Positions 8,852 through 17,476 of a stretch of DNA of 64,000 nucleotides are shown here, piece by piece. The position numbers and the translations under genes are program-made. Below the pieces are notes generated by a model. That model had not been told where the DNA came from and did not search any database. It saw only the letters and a list, made by a program, of their open reading frames with translations. The stretch is from CALOFP01 sp942492635 (GTDB taxonomy: Bacteria > UBP6 > UBA1177 > CALOFP01): assembly GCA_942492635.1 (NCBI GenBank), contig CALOFP010000002.1, positions 62,001 to 126,000 on the forward strand, read 5' to 3'. Numbering within the stretch: the first letter of the stretch is position 1; each line of letters opens with the position of its first letter.

Positions 8852-9487
8852 CTACTCCTTTGAGAAGAGTTTTTTCTTGAGTCCGGCACTGTATACGTAG
8901 GCTGACTGGTAGGAGAAGATCAGTGATACCCATAGAAGCACTCTTCCTATTGGGTTTGGATTTCCTTCAAATCGAAGAATGAAATGGAAAAGCTCGGGAG
9001 TGGCAAGGAGGAATCCGATACCCAGCATCTGAAGAATAGTTTTTATTTTGCCCCCAGGGCCGGCAGGAATAATTATGTTGTTTTCTATTGCAAGATTCCT
9101 GACTCCGAACATGTAGAGTTCTCTCACGAAGATGAGTAGTACAAGGATAAGGGAAACCTCTTTCTGGGCAAGGAATACTATGAGCGGCAGCAGCACGTTG
9201 AATTTGTCCGCCAGCGGATCAATCAGCTTTCCGGTGGTGGAGACGATATTGTACTTTCTGGCAAGGTATCCGTCGAAAAAGTCCGTCCAGCACATTATGA
9301 AATAGAGGATGGTGGCCGTGTTTCTCGATAGAACTGAATTCACGCAGGCCATCCAGAGTATAAATGGAACAGCTGCAATGCGGAGAGCCGTAAGAAGGTT
9401 CGGCAGAGTGAGCATATCTTTCTTGAAATCCTTCATTTTTGTGAGGATTTTCTTGTTTTTTTGATTCTTTTTTTTGACTCGCTTCAT
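8852..9487 (-). CDS. pgsA: CDP-diacylglycerol--glycerol-3-phosphate 3-phosphatidyltransferase (PgsA)
   Basis: This 211-residue integral membrane enzyme has the CDP-alcohol phosphotransferase signature DFFDGYLAR near residues 70-78, continued by G near 88, then D in LIDPLADK near 92-99 (DxxDGxxAR-x8-GxxxDxxxD). It transfers a phosphatidyl group to an alcohol, giving phosphatidylglycerophosphate if the acceptor is glycerol-3-phosphate. About five membrane helices follow a very basic N-terminus (KRVKKKNQKNKK). The start overlaps the lytic-transglycosylase stop by four bases. Because Ino1 is also encoded in this window, a phosphatidylinositol-type acceptor is an alternative; the sequence resembles PgsA more. 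Confidence 0.85.
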   Translation of the reverse strand: MKRVKKKNQKNKKILTKMKDFKKDMLTLPNLLTALRIAAVPFILWMACVNSVLSRNTATILYFIMCWTDFFDGYLARKYNIVSTTGKLIDPLADKFNVLLPLIVFLAQKEVSLILVLLIFVRELYMFGVRNLAIENNIIIPAGPGGKIKTILQMLGIGFLLATPELFHFILRFEGNPNPIGRVLLWVSLIFSYQSAYVYSAGLKKKLFSKE

Positions 9488-10089
9488 AGCAGTTTCCTTG
9501 TGTACTGAAAGTAAAAACGTTTGATTTTCTTGATGTAGTTTCTTGTTTCCTTGAATGGGGGGATGCCTGAATAGAACGTTACAGCAGCCGGTCCGGCATT
9601 GTAAGCGGCAAGTGCCAGTTCGGGATCCTTGAACCTGTCCAAGAGCTTACGAAGATACTTTGTGCCGCCCATAATATTTTGGATAGGAGAAAACGAATCA
9701 GCGACACCGAGATGTTTTGCTGTTTGAGGCATAAGCTGCATAAGCCCCCTGGCTCCGGCGGTAGACAGCGCCCTGCTGTCGAATAAAGATTCCGCCTTTA
9801 TTAAACTTTTAATAAGGTAAAAGTCAACATTATATTTTCTGGAAGCTTTTCGAATAAAGTTATCGTAACTACTCTCTTTTCCCGGGCGAAGCCTGTATCC
9901 TCTTCGATGCTTCACCTTCCCTTTTCTGACCATGATGGGTCTGCATTTCCTTATGTCGAGGCAGGTATTTGTGAATGTGTAAGAGTCGTTGATGGGATCG
10001 TAGAAATAGTATATTGCAACCTTCTCCGGAGCGGCAAAGAGCTTGGCGCTGAAAGCCAGAAGGAGAAGGCAGAGACTACCTTTTTGCAT
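9484..10089 (-). CDS. Exported lytic transglycosylase (SLT domain)
   Basis: This 201-residue protein has a signal peptide (LCLLLLAFSAKLFA) and a Slt70-like catalytic domain in the second half. The catalytic Glu lies in IKAESLFDSRALS, followed by the conserved GARGLMQLMPQTA and LALAAYNAGP blocks. It cleaves peptidoglycan glycan strands to 1,6-anhydro products in the periplasm. A ~70-residue linker with two cysteines (CLDIRKC) precedes the domain. ATG 10089 is chosen over an in-frame TTG at 10098 because the signal peptide then starts normally. It overlaps the J-domain gene by 14 bases and pgsA by four. Confidence 0.88.
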   Translation of the reverse strand: MQKGSLCLLLLAFSAKLFAAPEKVAIYYFYDPINDSYTFTNTCLDIRKCRPIMVRKGKVKHRRGYRLRPGKESSYDNFIRKASRKYNVDFYLIKSLIKAESLFDSRALSTAGARGLMQLMPQTAKHLGVADSFSPIQNIMGGTKYLRKLLDRFKDPELALAAYNAGPAAVTFYSGIPPFKETRNYIKKIKRFYFQYTRKLL

Positions 10090-11299
10090 AAAACTCAACC
10101 TTCTTCAACCATTTTTGGGCTTGCGTTTCGTTTGGATATCGAGATGTTATAAGTGTTAGGATTGACTTGAGATCGGTATTCCTATCGAGTTGATCGTACG
10201 CCTCGGCGAGGGCGTATAGTCCTTTCAGGGTGTGCGATTTTTCTTTGCGTGAAAGTTCCGCGTAATGGAGAAGCTGCTCTCCACGATTCTCTATTTGAGA
10301 CTCGGTTGTCTTGACCAGCGAACTCATGATGTTGTCGAGGATTCCGGTAGCTTCGGAGTCTCTGTAGAGGGAGGATAGAAGTTTGAACGACACAACATGC
10401 TCCCCCATTCTGGAAGCCATGTCGGCTTTTCTGATGATTTCTGCAATTGATTGAAAGCGTTCATATTCTTCAACGGAAGTTATTTTCCCGAATCGCTTTT
10501 CCAGTTCCATGATTTCCTTTTTTGTATCCTCTTCCCTGAGTAATTTATAGGCAATATTCAGTCGAGTCAGCAGAAGTGCAGCCTTTTCCCTTACTTCGGA
10601 ACTCTCCCTTGTTAATTTGTCCGGATGTAGTACACGTGCCTTTTCCAGAAACTTTTTCTGGATTGATCTGGAGTCTGTATGATGATTTACTCCGAGCAGT
10701 TCGAAAAGAGTCTCCTTGCCTGTATGTTCTTCAACAAGTTTCCGCAGAAGGCGGGAAGGATCCTCTTTGACACTCTTCTTCTCATCTGGTTTTTGTTTTT
10801 TATTTCTGATTATTGCGGCAAAACCGCTGACCAGAAGGAAGTATGCGAAGTGTGGATCGGCGTGGATCAGTCCAGAGAGGGGGATCTTTCGTTTTCCCCT
10901 CAGTGGTGTCAGTTTTTCCAAAAGAAATTCCTGATTAATAAGGTCCGGGCGAACGGTTATGTTTTCTCCTTTCAAAGGTTTCATGGAGTTGATTACGCTT
11001 TCTTTTTGAAGGTTTCCAAGAAGATCAAAAAGGAATTTCCATCCGGGAATGTACTCCACATCTTTTCTGAATCGGCTCCAAATGGAAAATCTGGATTCAC
11101 TTAAATGAAGTGCAAGAGTTGATGGAGAAAGGGAGACTGCGACATTTCCTTCGGCAAAGTAAATTTCGGTTGAGGAGTTGCCGGTCAGGATGGTCACGGT
11201 CCCCCTGAATCCTGTTTGAATCAATAGGGAAAAGAGTTTTTCACCCTTTATATTGAGCTTTTTGCCGGAGTCGACATATGGCTCAACTTTTTCCCACAT
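10076..11299 (-). CDS. J-domain protein with DUF4388/PATAN-like N-terminal region
   Basis: This 407-residue cytoplasmic protein carries a DnaJ domain around residues 195-260: it begins TLFELLGVNHHTDSRSIQ, has the HPDK loop (VLHPDKLTRES) and ends with LNIAYKLLRE. J-domains stimulate DnaK ATPase. The N-terminal ~165 residues resemble the small sensory/adaptor domains (DUF4388/PATAN type) common in Deltaproteobacteria-like genomes; that assignment is tentative. The C-terminal ~130 residues are helical and TPR-like. The gene lies between the carboxyltransferase (one base upstream of this ATG) and a lytic transglycosylase. An in-frame TTG at 11317 would overlap the previous gene. Confidence 0.78.
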   Translation of the reverse strand: MWEKVEPYVDSGKKLNIKGEKLFSLLIQTGFRGTVTILTGNSSTEIYFAEGNVAVSLSPSTLALHLSESRFSIWSRFRKDVEYIPGWKFLFDLLGNLQKESVINSMKPLKGENITVRPDLINQEFLLEKLTPLRGKRKIPLSGLIHADPHFAYFLLVSGFAAIIRNKKQKPDEKKSVKEDPSRLLRKLVEEHTGKETLFELLGVNHHTDSRSIQKKFLEKARVLHPDKLTRESSEVREKAALLLTRLNIAYKLLREEDTKKEIMELEKRFGKITSVEEYERFQSIAEIIRKADMASRMGEHVVSFKLLSSLYRDSEATGILDNIMSSLVKTTESQIENRGEQLLHYAELSRKEKSHTLKGLYALAEAYDQLDRNTDLKSILTLITSRYPNETQAQKWLKKVEFYAKR

Positions 11300-11300
11300 A

Positions 11301-12983
11301 TCAGTCGACTGTCTCAAATTCTGATGTCATGGTGTTACCTTGAAGTCCTTCAATAAGATCCTTCTGAGCTTCATCGATGGCCTTCTGATCCTTCCGGATC
11401 TGTTCCTTGAGTTTCTCTGTGTATTCTGTTTCCCTCAGTTTTTTAAGAAATCCTTTGGCTACTGCAGGAAACAGTTCCAGAAGAAGCTCTTCTTTCTCTC
11501 CCTTTGCAAGTTTCAGACCGTCGAACTCCTCAAGTTCCGGATTCTCCTGTTTCTGATAACTAGAGGTGTCATAGGGTATCTCTTCCTTTGATCCTGTTAT
11601 CTTTTCACGGAAAGCTGGATCAACAGGAATCGGAGTTGTCCCGTATCCGCCTTTTACCAAATTGACGAACTGTACCGAGGTGTTGTCGTAAAAATCCTTT
11701 CCGCTGTTTTCACTGACGACACTGGTGACAGCCTGGATTCCGACGATCTGGCTTGTAGGGGTGACAAGGGGAGGACAACCTGCATCGATACGAACCCTCG
11801 GAACAGTCTTGAGTACCTTGGGAAGAAGGTGTTCCAGTCCCGCATTCTGAAGCTGGGCAAGCATGTTTGTATACATGCCTCCAGGAATCTGGGCAACTCT
11901 TACGGTGTCGTTCGGTGCGGGGAAGTTGAGTTTTCTCTCGATAGCCTGCGTATGTTTCAGCAGCCCTTCGATATCATCGGATTTTGTGGCCTCGATTGAG
12001 AGATTGAAAAGTCTGTCAAGAGAAGGATCAAGCTCGTCTTCCGGGTCGATTTCAACCGGAAACATCTTGTACTGGTCAAACTGAGCAAGTTCCTCTCTCA
12101 CCTTGTAAAGTTCTTTGCGAATTTTTCTTACCGCTTTCACATCGACACCGGTGTCGAGACCGAGTTTTCTGGCAAATATTTCCATGATCTCAAAACCCGG
12201 AGCTGCGGGACCTCCCGAGAACGGAAGTATTACTGTATCGATGATGTCCACACCGTTAATCATCGCCATCAGCACGGAGCCGAGTCCGTAACCTGGAGTG
12301 CAGTGTGTGTGAAGGTTTATCGGTATTTTGACAGCCTCTTTAAGTTTTCTGATGAGAATTCCGGACGTTTTCGGATCCACCAGCCCGGCCATGTCCTTTA
12401 TTGTGATAATGTCTGCGCCCATTTTTTCGAGCTTTTTAGCCTTTTCAACAAAGTAGTCAACGGAGAAAACCTTTTCCGGAATTTTCCTGCCTGACAACTT
12501 CGCTTTCAGTCTTTCTCCGAAGGTGAATTTGGAATCTGTGGTGTAGCATACGCAGCAGTCGGTCATTCCGCTGTTCTCTTTTACGTAGCGAATGGTCGAT
12601 TCCATATTGTTGAGATCGTTCAGTGCATCGAAGATACGCATGATGCCTATCCCGGATTTTATGGCATTCCGGTTGAATCCTTCGATGACCTCTTCTGGGT
12701 AGGGGTTGTAGCCGAACAGATTTCGTCCCCTCGAAAGGGCGGTGAGTTTGCTGGCGTCCCCGATGGACTCCTTTATTGTCTCAAGTCTTGTCCATGGATT
12801 TTCTCCCAGATAGCGCATTACGGAGTCAGGAACGGCTCCTCCCCAAACCTCCATGGCGTAGAATCCAGCCTCTTTGAAGTAGGGAAGAACTCTGTCGATC
12901 TGGTCCTGTTTCATTCTGGTTGCGAACTGGGACTGCTGTCCGTCGCGGAGTGTTAAATCTCTAATATACAATTTTTTGCTCAT
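11301..12983 (-). CDS. Biotin-dependent carboxyltransferase (oxaloacetate decarboxylase alpha / transcarboxylase 5S type) lacking biotinyl domain
   Basis: This 560-residue protein has the HMGL-like TIM-barrel fold of oxaloacetate decarboxylase alpha, pyruvate carboxylase CT and transcarboxylase 5S. Key motifs are RDLTLRDGQQS near residue 8 (metal-binding Asp), MEVWGGA, IITIKDMAGL near 190 (the Lys that is carboxylated in homologues) and the NLHTHCTPG zinc ligands near 218. IPGGMYTNM and VTPTSQIVG also match. The C-terminus is helical and Lys/Glu-rich and has no MKM biotin-attachment motif, so a separate carrier subunit is needed. It interconverts oxaloacetate and pyruvate with CO2 transfer. 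ATG 12983 follows AGAGG and a promoter at 13030-13058. Confidence 0.87.
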   Translation of the reverse strand: MSKKLYIRDLTLRDGQQSQFATRMKQDQIDRVLPYFKEAGFYAMEVWGGAVPDSVMRYLGENPWTRLETIKESIGDASKLTALSRGRNLFGYNPYPEEVIEGFNRNAIKSGIGIMRIFDALNDLNNMESTIRYVKENSGMTDCCVCYTTDSKFTFGERLKAKLSGRKIPEKVFSVDYFVEKAKKLEKMGADIITIKDMAGLVDPKTSGILIRKLKEAVKIPINLHTHCTPGYGLGSVLMAMINGVDIIDTVILPFSGGPAAPGFEIMEIFARKLGLDTGVDVKAVRKIRKELYKVREELAQFDQYKMFPVEIDPEDELDPSLDRLFNLSIEATKSDDIEGLLKHTQAIERKLNFPAPNDTVRVAQIPGGMYTNMLAQLQNAGLEHLLPKVLKTVPRVRIDAGCPPLVTPTSQIVGIQAVTSVVSENSGKDFYDNTSVQFVNLVKGGYGTTPIPVDPAFREKITGSKEEIPYDTSSYQKQENPELEEFDGLKLAKGEKEELLLELFPAVAKGFLKKLRETEYTEKLKEQIRKDQKAIDEAQKDLIEGLQGNTMTSEFETVD

Positions 12984-13029
12984 ATTCAAACCTCTCGGTT
13001 CCCGGTTCAATAAACGGAATTACCCGGGT

Positions 13030-13058
13030 ATAGTAACAGAATCAAAATCCTAATTCAA
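13030..13058 (-). promoter_or_regulatory. Candidate sigma70 promoter for the carboxyltransferase operon
   Basis: Read on the minus strand, TTGAAT (13058-13053) and TACTAT (13035-13030) are separated by exactly 17 bases, a good sigma70-type arrangement. The start codon at 12983 lies about 40 bases downstream of the expected transcription start. It is back to back with the plus-strand kinase promoter. Confidence 0.5.
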
Positions 13059-13111
13059 TTTCTTGGCGCATTTTATATATTGTTTTCGAAACTCATTTTA
13101 TTCTTTGAAAA

Positions 13112-13140
13112 TTGACAAATTATTCTGTAAATGTTACTTT
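13112..13140 (+). promoter_or_regulatory. Candidate sigma70 promoter for the kinase operon
   Basis: TTGACA at 13112-13117 and TACTTT at 13135-13140 are separated by 17 bases. Transcription would start near 13147, just before the ATG at 13171. This supports that ATG and argues against the longer in-frame start at TTG 13063, which would lie upstream of the promoter. Confidence 0.5.
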
Positions 13141-13170
13141 AACATCAGTTTAACCGTGTGGAAAATATAT

Positions 13171-14730
13171 ATGGTTCGGATCGATGAAAGGGATCTCTTT
13201 CTGGGCAAGATTCTCGGCGGCAGATACAGTGTAATTAAGAGGATAGGACAGGGCGGGATGGGCAACGTCTATCTTGCCGAACATCGTTTGCTCAAGAAAA
13301 AAGTAGCAGTAAAGATACTTCACCTTGAGCAGAGCCGACGCAAGGACACCACCGAGCGTTTCAAGAGAGAGGCTATCGCCGCTTCCAATCTCGGACAGGA
13401 AAACATTGTTGATGTTACCGATTTCGGATACGCCGATGAGGGGAATGCATACTTCGTAATGGAGTATGTGGATGGTCGGTCCCTTGCCGAAATTGTGACC
13501 TCAGAGGCACCGTTGCCTCTTCACTACGTGGTCGCGGTATCTTCGCAGATTTGTCTTGCACTCTACAGCGCTCACAGCAAGGGCATCATTCATCGTGATT
13601 TGAAGCCGGAGAACATCCTGATAACCAAAAAGGAGAGCGTCGAGCCATTTGTAAAGGTACTTGATTTCGGGATAAGTAAGTTTCTCGGTCTCGACGGGGA
13701 TGAGAACGGACGTCCGCTTACAAAGGCGGGAGCAATTTTCGGAACACCGGAATACATGTCTCCCGAGCAGGCATCCGGAGAAGACGTATGTCCCCAGTCC
13801 GACATATACTCTCTCGGAATTCTTCTTTATGAGATGCTTTCGGGAAGACTTCCCTTCGTCGACGACAACTTTATGAAGGTTCTTCACAGTCACCAGTACG
13901 ATACTCCGGAGCCTCCTTCTACCTGCAATAATCTTATTCCTCCAGACATGGATGCCGTCGTTTTGAAGTGCCTGGAGAAAAATCCGAAGGATCGTTACGG
14001 GACGATGATGGAACTTTTTTCGGTGTTGAAGAAAATCTATGCGGATCATCGGCTTGACAGGAAGATAAACCTCTCCTTCCTTTTTGATTCTACGACAGTT
14101 ACCTACAGCCGTTCTATCGAAGTGGATGTTGAGCAGGAAAAGAAAATGTTGAGTGATAATGATGTGATGCGAATTCTCAACGACGGTTCTATGACGGATC
14201 GGGACCCTCAAACGGACTCGAAAAGTTCCATTAGGAGAAGGGCTTTGCTTTTTCTGACCTTTCTTTTCATCATTGTCGGGGCCTACCTTTTTCTCGGAGG
14301 CGGTATGAACTATTTTAGGGTTCAGGCTGCCGACACCCCATCTCAAGACCTTACAGCTAGAAGGAAGAGTGTCGAAACTCCCGATTCTGGTGCCGTTAAG
14401 AAAAGGGCGTCATTGAAAAAGAGTAGGGGTAAAAAGATTCGCACCACTGCACCTTCTGCGGGCAACATGAGCACTCGTTCTTCGAATTCCGTCGCCGGCA
14501 AAAGGAAATATATACGGCTTCAGGTAAAGTCAAATATCAAGGGTGTTGAAGTTTACGAGAAGGAAAAAGGTAAGTATATCTGCAAAACTCCTTGTGATAC
14601 AAAACTCCAGAGGGACGAAGGGAGAGTTACCCTCCTGGAATTCCGCAAGGAGGGGTACACAATAAAGCCGATGGCTATTCGGCGAGACAGAGATATGACC
14701 GTTACCGTTAAACTCAGAGATGCAAAATAG
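13171..14730 (+). CDS. Transmembrane Ser/Thr protein kinase with C-terminal PEGA domain
   Basis: This 519-residue eukaryotic-like (Hanks-type) kinase has the catalytic domain at ~19-290: Gly loop GQGGMG 26-31, Lys48 in AVKIL, HRDLKPEN 141-148, DFG 165-167 and the SPE at 197-199 that ends the activation segment. All catalytic residues are present. A membrane helix spans ~358-377. The external part is a basic linker and a PEGA-type domain (~448-519, with KGVEVY and EFRKEGYT), thought to bind envelope structures. It probably senses the envelope and phosphorylates cytoplasmic targets. It leads a tight operon with PhoH (nine bases) and a metallophosphoesterase that might act as the opposing phosphatase (inference). 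Confidence 0.93.
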   Translation: MVRIDERDLFLGKILGGRYSVIKRIGQGGMGNVYLAEHRLLKKKVAVKILHLEQSRRKDTTERFKREAIAASNLGQENIVDVTDFGYADEGNAYFVMEYVDGRSLAEIVTSEAPLPLHYVVAVSSQICLALYSAHSKGIIHRDLKPENILITKKESVEPFVKVLDFGISKFLGLDGDENGRPLTKAGAIFGTPEYMSPEQASGEDVCPQSDIYSLGILLYEMLSGRLPFVDDNFMKVLHSHQYDTPEPPSTCNNLIPPDMDAVVLKCLEKNPKDRYGTMMELFSVLKKIYADHRLDRKINLSFLFDSTTVTYSRSIEVDVEQEKKMLSDNDVMRILNDGSMTDRDPQTDSKSSIRRRALLFLTFLFIIVGAYLFLGGGMNYFRVQAADTPSQDLTARRKSVETPDSGAVKKRASLKKSRGKKIRTTAPSAGNMSTRSSNSVAGKRKYIRLQVKSNIKGVEVYEKEKGKYICKTPCDTKLQRDEGRVTLLEFRKEGYTIKPMAIRRDRDMTVTVKLRDAK

Positions 14731-14739
14731 GGGGACCCT

Positions 14740-16065
14740 ATGACAAAAAAGATTTTCGTACTTGATACAAACGTTCTTCTTTCCGATCCCAAAGCGCTTT
14801 TTTCATTTCAGGATAACGATATTGTTATTCCGATAGTGGTTATCGAGGAGTTGGACCGGTTTAAGAAAGATATGACAAGAATCGGATTTGCTGCGAGGGC
14901 GTTTTCCCGCTATATCGACAGTATACGAGAGAGAGGCGATCTTATAAAGGGGGTTCAGCTCAAGGAGGGTGGCACCCTCAGAATCGAGCTCACAACGGAG
15001 GTTGATCTGCCAGGGATGGACTTTAAAGGGTCCGTCACAGACAACATCATCCTCTCGGCCGCCCTTAGAGTCATGAAGGATAATCCTACTACGCAGGTAG
15101 TGCTTGTAAGCAAGGATATCAATATGCGGATCAAGGGAGATGCTCTTGGAATAAAGGCTGAGACCTATACGACGGAATCCATCAACTATACCAAGCTTCC
15201 AAGGGGATTCCGCAACTTCACAGTCGAAGGAGCATTGATAGACCGACTCCACACGGAAAAGGCTGTACCTTTCGATGAGCTTCCCGAGCAGATTGCGGCG
15301 GAACTATACCCCAATGAATTCATCATGCTTCAAGATGAGCATAACGAGCAGCACCAGGCTGTTGGAAGAATAGATCCATTCCGCAGTGCCATGGTGCCTC
15401 TCAGTCTTTACAGAAGTGTCTGGGGAATAAAAGCCAGAAACTTTGCCCAGAAGCTCTCATTGGACCTTCTTATGGACGACAGGGTGAACCTGGTTTCCCT
15501 TATGGGTATTGCCGGTACCGGAAAAACTCTTCTTGCGATAGCCGCCGGTCTGCAGAAGTGTTTCGAGGAGGGAAAGTATTCAAGAATGCTCGTGGCGAGA
15601 CCAATCTATCCCATGGGTAAGGACATCGGTTACCTTCCCGGGACAATACAGGAAAAATTAAAACCATGGATGCAGCCCATATTCGACAACCTGGAGTATC
15701 TCATTGCTGGAACTCAGAGTGCGACTTATACACGAGTCGGCGATCTTCTCCACTCCGGAATGCTCGATGTTGAGCCTCTCACCTACATCAGAGGTAGAAG
15801 TATCCCTGAACAGTTCATCATTGTGGATGAGGCTCAGAATTTGACCCCTCATGAGATGAAAACCATTGTTTCCCGTGCTGGAGAGAACACGAAAATTGTT
15901 CTGACTGGAGATCCGTTCCAGATTGACAATCCCTACATGAACGAAAGCAACAACGGTCTCAGCTACATCGTTGACAGGTTCAGGGATCTCAACCTGGCCG
16001 GACACATGATTCTGGAAAAGGGTGAGCGTTCGCCTCTTGCCAATGCGGCGGCGGAGTACCTTTAA
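14740..16065 (+). CDS. PIN domain-PhoH ATPase fusion (PhoH2 type)
   Basis: This 441-residue protein begins with a PIN nuclease domain (FVLDTNVLL, Asp9, with further acidic residues EELDRFK and TDNIILSAA) over residues ~5-150. It ends with a PhoH-type RecA/helicase ATPase: Walker A GIAGTGKT near 256-263, Walker B IIVDEAQNLTP near 360-370 and LTGDPFQID near 388. PhoH2 proteins are ATP-dependent RNA helicase-nucleases. Length and domain order match the family. It sits between a Ser/Thr kinase and a metallophosphoesterase whose ATG overlaps its TAA by one base. AGGGGG precedes the ATG. Confidence 0.93.
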   Translation: MTKKIFVLDTNVLLSDPKALFSFQDNDIVIPIVVIEELDRFKKDMTRIGFAARAFSRYIDSIRERGDLIKGVQLKEGGTLRIELTTEVDLPGMDFKGSVTDNIILSAALRVMKDNPTTQVVLVSKDINMRIKGDALGIKAETYTTESINYTKLPRGFRNFTVEGALIDRLHTEKAVPFDELPEQIAAELYPNEFIMLQDEHNEQHQAVGRIDPFRSAMVPLSLYRSVWGIKARNFAQKLSLDLLMDDRVNLVSLMGIAGTGKTLLAIAAGLQKCFEEGKYSRMLVARPIYPMGKDIGYLPGTIQEKLKPWMQPIFDNLEYLIAGTQSATYTRVGDLLHSGMLDVEPLTYIRGRSIPEQFIIVDEAQNLTPHEMKTIVSRAGENTKIVLTGDPFQIDNPYMNESNNGLSYIVDRFRDLNLAGHMILEKGERSPLANAAAEYL

Positions 16066-16811
16066 TGCTGACAGCCTTCCTCTCCGATGTTCACGGCAAC
16101 CTGATCGCCCTGGAGGCGGTTATGAATCGTGTTCGGGAGCTCTCTCCAGACAGGGTTGTGTTCCTTGGAGATGTTGTAGGCTATGGACCGTGGCCCTCGG
16201 AGTGTCTTGACATCATAATGGAAGTCTCGGATTTTGCGGTTCTGGGAAATCACGATGCTGGAGTTTGTGGGAGACTTGATGTTTCTGGGTACTATGATGC
16301 AGTCCGATATGTTATCGAGTGGACAAAAGGAGAACTTTCAGATAAACACTTCCACTACCTCGAAGAGTTGCCCCTCCTTGTTCGAAACGAGGATGAGGGC
16401 TGGCTTGCATCCCACGGATCGCCTGTGAATCCGGAACAGTTCAGATATCTCTTTGATTCAAGTCATGTTTCAGCCTTGGCGAAAGCCAGAGCCTCTCTGG
16501 AGCATCTTTCGTTCTCAGGACACAGTCATACAATGCAGTTTTTCATTCTGAACGAGGCGGGTGGTGCGATAGAGTTGGACAGTGGGAAGGGATTTTTTGA
16601 TGCATCCGCTCCCTTTAACGTTGTCTGCGTAACAGGTTCGGTTGGCCAGCCTCGGGATGGTGATGCACGTGCTGGATTCGTAACCTACGATACGGATGAT
16701 AGGTTGGTTCGATTCTACAGAGTTCCCTACGATAAGAAGAGGGTTGTGGATAGAATGGAAGAGTGCAAGCTGCCCCGAAGTTTTGCTGAAAGACTTTTGA
16801 GAGGAGTTTAA
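16065..16811 (+). CDS. Calcineurin-like metallophosphoesterase
   Basis: This 248-residue protein has the binuclear-metal phosphoesterase motifs in order: SDVHGN at 7-12, GDVVGYGP at 35-42, GNHD at 61-64, ASHGSP near 124 and FSGHSH near 152. The GYGP variant is typical of the YfcE-related family active on phosphodiesters or phosphoproteins, and no substrate can be assigned. It overlaps the PhoH gene and lipB by one base each, so all are translated from one message. Two genes downstream of a Hanks-type kinase, a phosphoprotein phosphatase role is possible but unproven. Confidence 0.9.
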   Translation: MLTAFLSDVHGNLIALEAVMNRVRELSPDRVVFLGDVVGYGPWPSECLDIIMEVSDFAVLGNHDAGVCGRLDVSGYYDAVRYVIEWTKGELSDKHFHYLEELPLLVRNEDEGWLASHGSPVNPEQFRYLFDSSHVSALAKARASLEHLSFSGHSHTMQFFILNEAGGAIELDSGKGFFDASAPFNVVCVTGSVGQPRDGDARAGFVTYDTDDRLVRFYRVPYDKKRVVDRMEECKLPRSFAERLLRGV

Positions 16812-17476
16812 TGTTTTTCAAGATTTTTACCGAAAATCAGGACTATGGTGACATTCTTCAGCTGCAGGAAAATTTGCGGAAGCGTGTTCTTAACGGGGAG
16901 CTGGAGGAGGGAGTTGTTCTTTTTCTTTGCCATAATCCGGTTTACACATATGGAATACGAGGAGATGAGAAAAATCTGCTGGCAGACGGTGAGTTTCTTT
17001 CTCGCGAAGGTATTTCTCAGTTCAGGATAAGAAGGGGCGGAGACGTTACCTACCATGGCCCGGGACAGCTGGTTGTTTATCCCATTTTAAACATCAAAAT
17101 GCTTGGATTCAGTTCAATAAAATCGTTTGTTGAGTGGTGGAGTGAATTGTTTGTCGATCTCTTGAAAGAGTGTTACGGAATTTCCGCATCATTTGACGAA
17201 GAGCGTCCAGGAGTGTGGGGAGAGAAGGGAAAGATTGTCGCTGCCGGTCTCCACTTTAGGAAATTTGTTCCCATACACGGATTTGCTGTAAATTTGGATC
17301 CCGAGATGAAGCATTTTGCGGGAATTGTTCCCTGCGGACTGAAAGGTTACCAGGTTTCATCTGTAAGGTTGGAAAGCGGGGCCACTCCTGAAGTTAAAGA
17401 AGTGGCGCTGAACGTAGTTTCGTTTCTGAAGAGGAGACTTGAAGCTGTCGAGTTGAAGAAAATGGAGGATTTATGA
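16811..17476 (+). CDS. lipB: Octanoyl-[ACP]:protein N-octanoyltransferase LipB
   Basis: This 221-residue LipB attaches octanoate from ACP to lipoyl domains, the first step of lipoate synthesis. The signature RRGGDVTYHGPGQL spans residues 74-87. The catalytic pair is Lys141 (KIVAAGLHF) and Cys175 (GIVPCGL), and their 34-residue spacing matches characterised LipB. A lipoyl-enzyme reductase (Lpd) is encoded at 35280-36647; LipA is not in the window. The ATG overlaps the phosphoesterase stop by one base, and the 3' end overlaps the next lipoprotein start by four. Confidence 0.94.
   Translation: MFFKIFTENQDYGDILQLQENLRKRVLNGELEEGVVLFLCHNPVYTYGIRGDEKNLLADGEFLSREGISQFRIRRGGDVTYHGPGQLVVYPILNIKMLGFSSIKSFVEWWSELFVDLLKECYGISASFDEERPGVWGEKGKIVAAGLHFRKFVPIHGFAVNLDPEMKHFAGIVPCGLKGYQVSSVRLESGATPEVKEVALNVVSFLKRRLEAVELKKMEDL

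Noticed and set aside
8688..8933. 81-residue minus-strand frame between YjbQ and PgsA
   Set aside because: It overlaps both recognised genes and has no family features.
13063..13170. Longer N-terminus for the Ser/Thr kinase
   Set aside because: It would start at TTG upstream of the TTGACA/TACTTT promoter and adds no domain.
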